Assembly: GCA_964369475.1 (NCBI GenBank)
Contig: CAYJFK010000094.1
Coordinates: 1-6,340, forward strand
DNA: 6,340 bases
From: CAYJFK01 sp964369475
GTDB taxonomy: Bacteria; Bacillota; Clostridia; Oscillospirales; Feifaniaceae
Reading direction: 5' to 3'
The translations under genes were made by a program, and so were the position numbers. Positions 5,144-6,340 of the stretch are shown here, piece by piece (the stretch's first letter is position 1; the number at the start of each line of letters is the position of its first letter). The notes beneath the pieces were generated by a model. That model saw only the letters and a list, made by a program, of their open reading frames with translations, searched no databases and had not been told where the DNA came from.

Positions 5144-5434
5144 CTACTTACACTCGCAGTCGTCGCCACAGTCGCAAGCCTCATCTTCGCAAGAATCTTC
5201 GCAAGAACAACCCTTTAGAGCAACTGCTCTTGCCTCGCATACGATGTCGTCTGCCTCTTCCTTGATGTTGCAAGCCGTCTCTAATACTTTATCCTTTAGC
5301 ATAATGGTGCCGGCTACACTCTTTACAGCCATGTCACGCACTTTTTTTGTCTTAAGAAGACCTAAAATAGCAACGCCTGTTGCTGCTCCTGCCGCAAATA
5401 TAATTTTATGTTGTTTTGTTATAAAATGTAACAT
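5144..5434 (-). CDS. Small membrane-anchored protein with cysteine-rich acidic tail (DUF6110-like, candidate FezA)
   Basis: 96 aa. A short basic N-terminus (MLHFITKQHK) is followed by one hydrophobic helix at about 11-27 containing a small-residue G16-x3-G20 motif. An amphipathic, probably helical stretch (28-74) follows, rich in Lys/Glu with Cys55 and Cys66. The tail has seven cysteines (76, 78, 82, 87, 89, 93, 95) among Asp and Glu, looking like a soft-metal or iron-sulfur ligand set. The fold resembles proteins named DUF6110 that precede P1B-type ATPases. The start is ATG 5434 because AGGAGGT (5447-5441) lies 6 bases upstream; a longer in-frame extension to 5527 would overlap the AraC gene and lacks support. 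It is transcribed with the ATPase gene 34 bases downstream. The likely role is a membrane partner or scaffold that gathers metal for, or in, a compartment; this is inference. Confidence 0.85.
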   Translation of the reverse strand: MLHFITKQHKIIFAAGAATGVAILGLLKTKKVRDMAVKSVAGTIMLKDKVLETACNIKEEADDIVCEARAVALKGCSCEDSCEDEACDCGDDCECK

Positions 5435-5448
5435 ATTAATACCTCCTA

Positions 5449-5473
5449 TGTCATTATTCTGGTTATTATAACA
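5449..5473. promoter_or_regulatory. Candidate operator over the DUF6110-ATPase promoter
   Basis: On the minus strand this 25-base stretch reads TGTtATaAT, seven bases, ATaATgACA (capitals mark the seven paired positions of nine per arm). It covers the -10 and predicted start of the promoter. Its AT-rich half-sites are loosely Fur-like: 11 of 19 positions match a standard Fur box by hand count, which is weak in AT-rich DNA. It could instead be the AraC-type regulator's site. Confidence 0.35.
5465..5473 (-). promoter_or_regulatory. Extended -10 promoter of the DUF6110-ATPase operon
   Basis: On the minus strand TG-T-TATAAT (5473-5465): a perfect -10 with the TGn extension, but no recognisable -35 at the normal distance. 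The predicted start is near 5458, about 24 bases before the ATG at 5434. A weak -35 with an extended -10 is common at activator-dependent promoters, which would suit the AraC-type gene just upstream. Confidence 0.5.
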
Positions 5474-5508
5474 TTTTTTCGATGGCATATCTACTCCAAA
5501 ACCGCAGA

Positions 5509-5838
5509 TTAAGACGTTTTTTGACATCTTCGATATTCGGTCGGTGTCATGTTAAAGGCCCTTTTAAAGGCCTCGGTGAATTTTCCGGTATTAATATATC
5601 CCACAATATATGCAATCTCGCTAATCGAATTATTCGTTATTCTAAGCAAAGTTTGAGCCTTTTTAAGCTTAACAGACTTTATATACCTTCTTGGCGGCAT
5701 ACCAAATGTGGCAAGATAAAGCTGCCTTAATGTTGTCTCCGAGATATATAACTGCTTTGCTATCTGCTTTTCTGTGCTTGTCGTACTCAAAAGAAGCCGC
5801 CTTGATGAATTTAGCAAGACCTTCTTTTCTTTACACAT
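5509..5838 (-). CDS. Stand-alone AraC-type helix-turn-helix DNA-binding protein
   Basis: 109 aa, consisting almost entirely of the AraC/XylS DNA-binding module with no sensor domain. The first HTH is at about 24-45 (KQIAKQLYISETTLRQLYLATFG), followed by the linker PPRRYIKSVKLKKAQTLL. The second HTH is at about 70-95 (SISEIAYIVGYINTGKFTEAFKRAF), ending MTPTEYRR. Full AraC regulators are typically 250-300 aa, so this is either a minimal regulator or one whose signal is read by another protein. The start is ATG 5838, because GGAGG (5848-5844) lies 5 bases upstream; the 16-residue extension to 5886 runs through a hairpin and is rejected. The gene lies 74 bases upstream of the DUF6110-ATPase operon on the same strand, and its presumed target is that operon's extended -10 promoter. 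Confidence 0.9.
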   Translation of the reverse strand: MCKEKKVLLNSSRRLLLSTTSTEKQIAKQLYISETTLRQLYLATFGMPPRRYIKSVKLKKAQTLLRITNNSISEIAYIVGYINTGKFTEAFKRAFNMTPTEYRRCQKTS

Positions 5839-5864
5839 ATATACCTCCAACATACAAGCCACTT

Positions 5865-5905
5865 GGGCGAGGCCTCTAAATTCCAAAAACTTAGAGACCT
5901 CACCC
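5865..5905 (-). promoter_or_regulatory. 16-pair RNA hairpin between the flavodoxin and AraC-type genes
   Basis: On the minus strand, 5905-5890 (GGGTGAGGTCTCTAAG) pairs with 5880-5865 (TTTAGAGGCCTCGCCC) around a 9-base loop. All 16 pairs hold in the minus-strand RNA if three G-U pairs are allowed. In plus-strand RNA the same three positions would be A-C mismatches, so the structure belongs to the minus transcript. No T-tract follows. It lies 31 bases past the flavodoxin stop and ends 16 bases before the AraC-type ribosome binding site. Possible roles are attenuator, 3'-end stabiliser or processing site. Confidence 0.55.
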
Positions 5906-5935
5906 TTGAAGTAGGCTATTTATTAATGTAGTTTT

Positions 5936-6340
5936 TTATGCAAGCTTCTCGCCGCAAGCCTTGCAAGCTGCCTGTGCGTCGTCGTCAGGAGCTTCGTTGC
6001 AGATGTATGTTTCTAAAGACTTAGCAGATGTTTCGGCTTCCCAGTTTCTCATCCACTCGCCGTCTCCCCATCCGTAGGAACCGAAAAGAAGGACGTTCTT
6101 GTCGGCAAGGCTACCCTTAACGCTGTCCCACATTGGTTGGAAGTCGCCCTCTTCAAGCACCTCTGCACCCATCGAAGGGCAACCGAATGCGATGCTGTCG
6201 TAGCCTGCAACCATATCGCTCTTAAACTTATCGGCCGTAATAACTTCGACCTCTGCGCCCTTAGCCGTCGCACCCTCTGCTACATAATTTGCCATTGCCT
6301 CTGTGTTGCCTGTGCCGCTCCAATAAACTACTGCTACTTT
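5936..6340 (-). CDS. Short-chain (clostridial-type) flavodoxin, 5' end cut by window edge
   Basis: 134 aa visible and in frame to the last base. The first visible residues are KVAVVYWSGTGNTE, so probably only the initiator Met (or Met plus a residue or so) is missing; the internal Met at 6295 is not the start. The FMN phosphate loop is SGTGNT (visible residues 8-13). CPSMGAEVLEE supplies the 60s FMN loop, and FGSYGWGDGEWM supplies the 90s loop with the stacking Trp. Length and motifs match clostridial flavodoxins such as that of Clostridium beijerinckii. It is a cytoplasmic one-electron carrier that commonly replaces ferredoxin under iron shortage. It lies upstream of the AraC-type gene on the same strand, separated by 97 bases containing a long hairpin. 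The iron-limitation link is inferred from family knowledge and the neighbouring metal cluster. Confidence 0.95.
   Translation of the reverse strand, partial: KVAVVYWSGTGNTEAMANYVAEGATAKGAEVEVITADKFKSDMVAGYDSIAFGCPSMGAEVLEEGDFQPMWDSVKGSLADKNVLLFGSYGWGDGEWMRNWEAETSAKSLETYICNEAPDDDAQAACKACGEKLA

Noticed and set aside
5435..5527. 31-residue N-terminal extension of the DUF6110-like protein
   Set aside because: It would overlap the AraC-type coding sequence and run through the operon's own promoter. The AGGAGGT at 5447-5441 fixes the start at 5434.
5839..5886. 16-residue N-terminal extension of the AraC-type protein
   Set aside because: No ribosome binding site there, and it spans one arm of the long hairpin; GGAGG at 5848-5844 points to ATG 5838.
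6295..6340. Internal Met at 6295 as flavodoxin start
   Set aside because: The frame stays open upstream and encodes the essential FMN phosphate loop (SGTGNT), so the true start is just outside the window.

Overview
The window reads as chromosomal DNA of an anaerobic gut-type Clostridia bacterium (Firmicutes, probably Oscillospiraceae/Lachnospiraceae-like). The grounds are a short clostridial-type flavodoxin, strong AGGAGG-type ribosome binding sites, an aldo/keto reductase with a ferredoxin tail, dispersed hairpin-rich intergenic repeats and moderate GC. Family names are from recognition of the proteins, not from a search.

Left part (1-2575): a redox/detoxification unit. An SDR oxidoreductase and a [4Fe-4S] aldo/keto reductase lie in tandem on the minus strand and end at a strong bidirectional terminator (56-86). 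A HxlR-family winged-helix regulator diverges from them on the plus strand. The 133-base gap between the HxlR and SDR genes holds two face-to-face sigma-70-type promoters and two interrupted palindromes, one across each promoter. This is the layout expected if the HxlR protein controls both itself and the two reductases.

Middle (2576-2909): no convincing gene. It holds a nested set of hairpins between convergent transcription units. A compact 161-base element with imperfect terminal inverted repeats, looking like a non-autonomous mobile repeat (MITE), sits between two near-identical 25-base terminator hairpins, as if it had split and duplicated one bidirectional terminator. Its right end recurs at bases 1-54, again abutting a terminator.

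Right part (2910-6340), all minus strand: a short flavodoxin (only its first codon or so is missing at the window edge), a stand-alone AraC-type DNA-binding protein, a 96-aa membrane-anchored protein with a cysteine-rich acidic tail (DUF6110-like), a 710-aa P1B-type metal ATPase with an S-C-A motif in place of CPC, and an unlisted 26-aa single-helix peptide overlapping the ATPase stop. The small-protein plus ATPase pair resembles the fezA-fezB core of ferrosome (intracellular iron-granule) operons, and flavodoxin next door fits an iron-limitation theme. The AraC-type regulator, the cysteine tail and the 26-aa peptide make it a candidate variant of that system.
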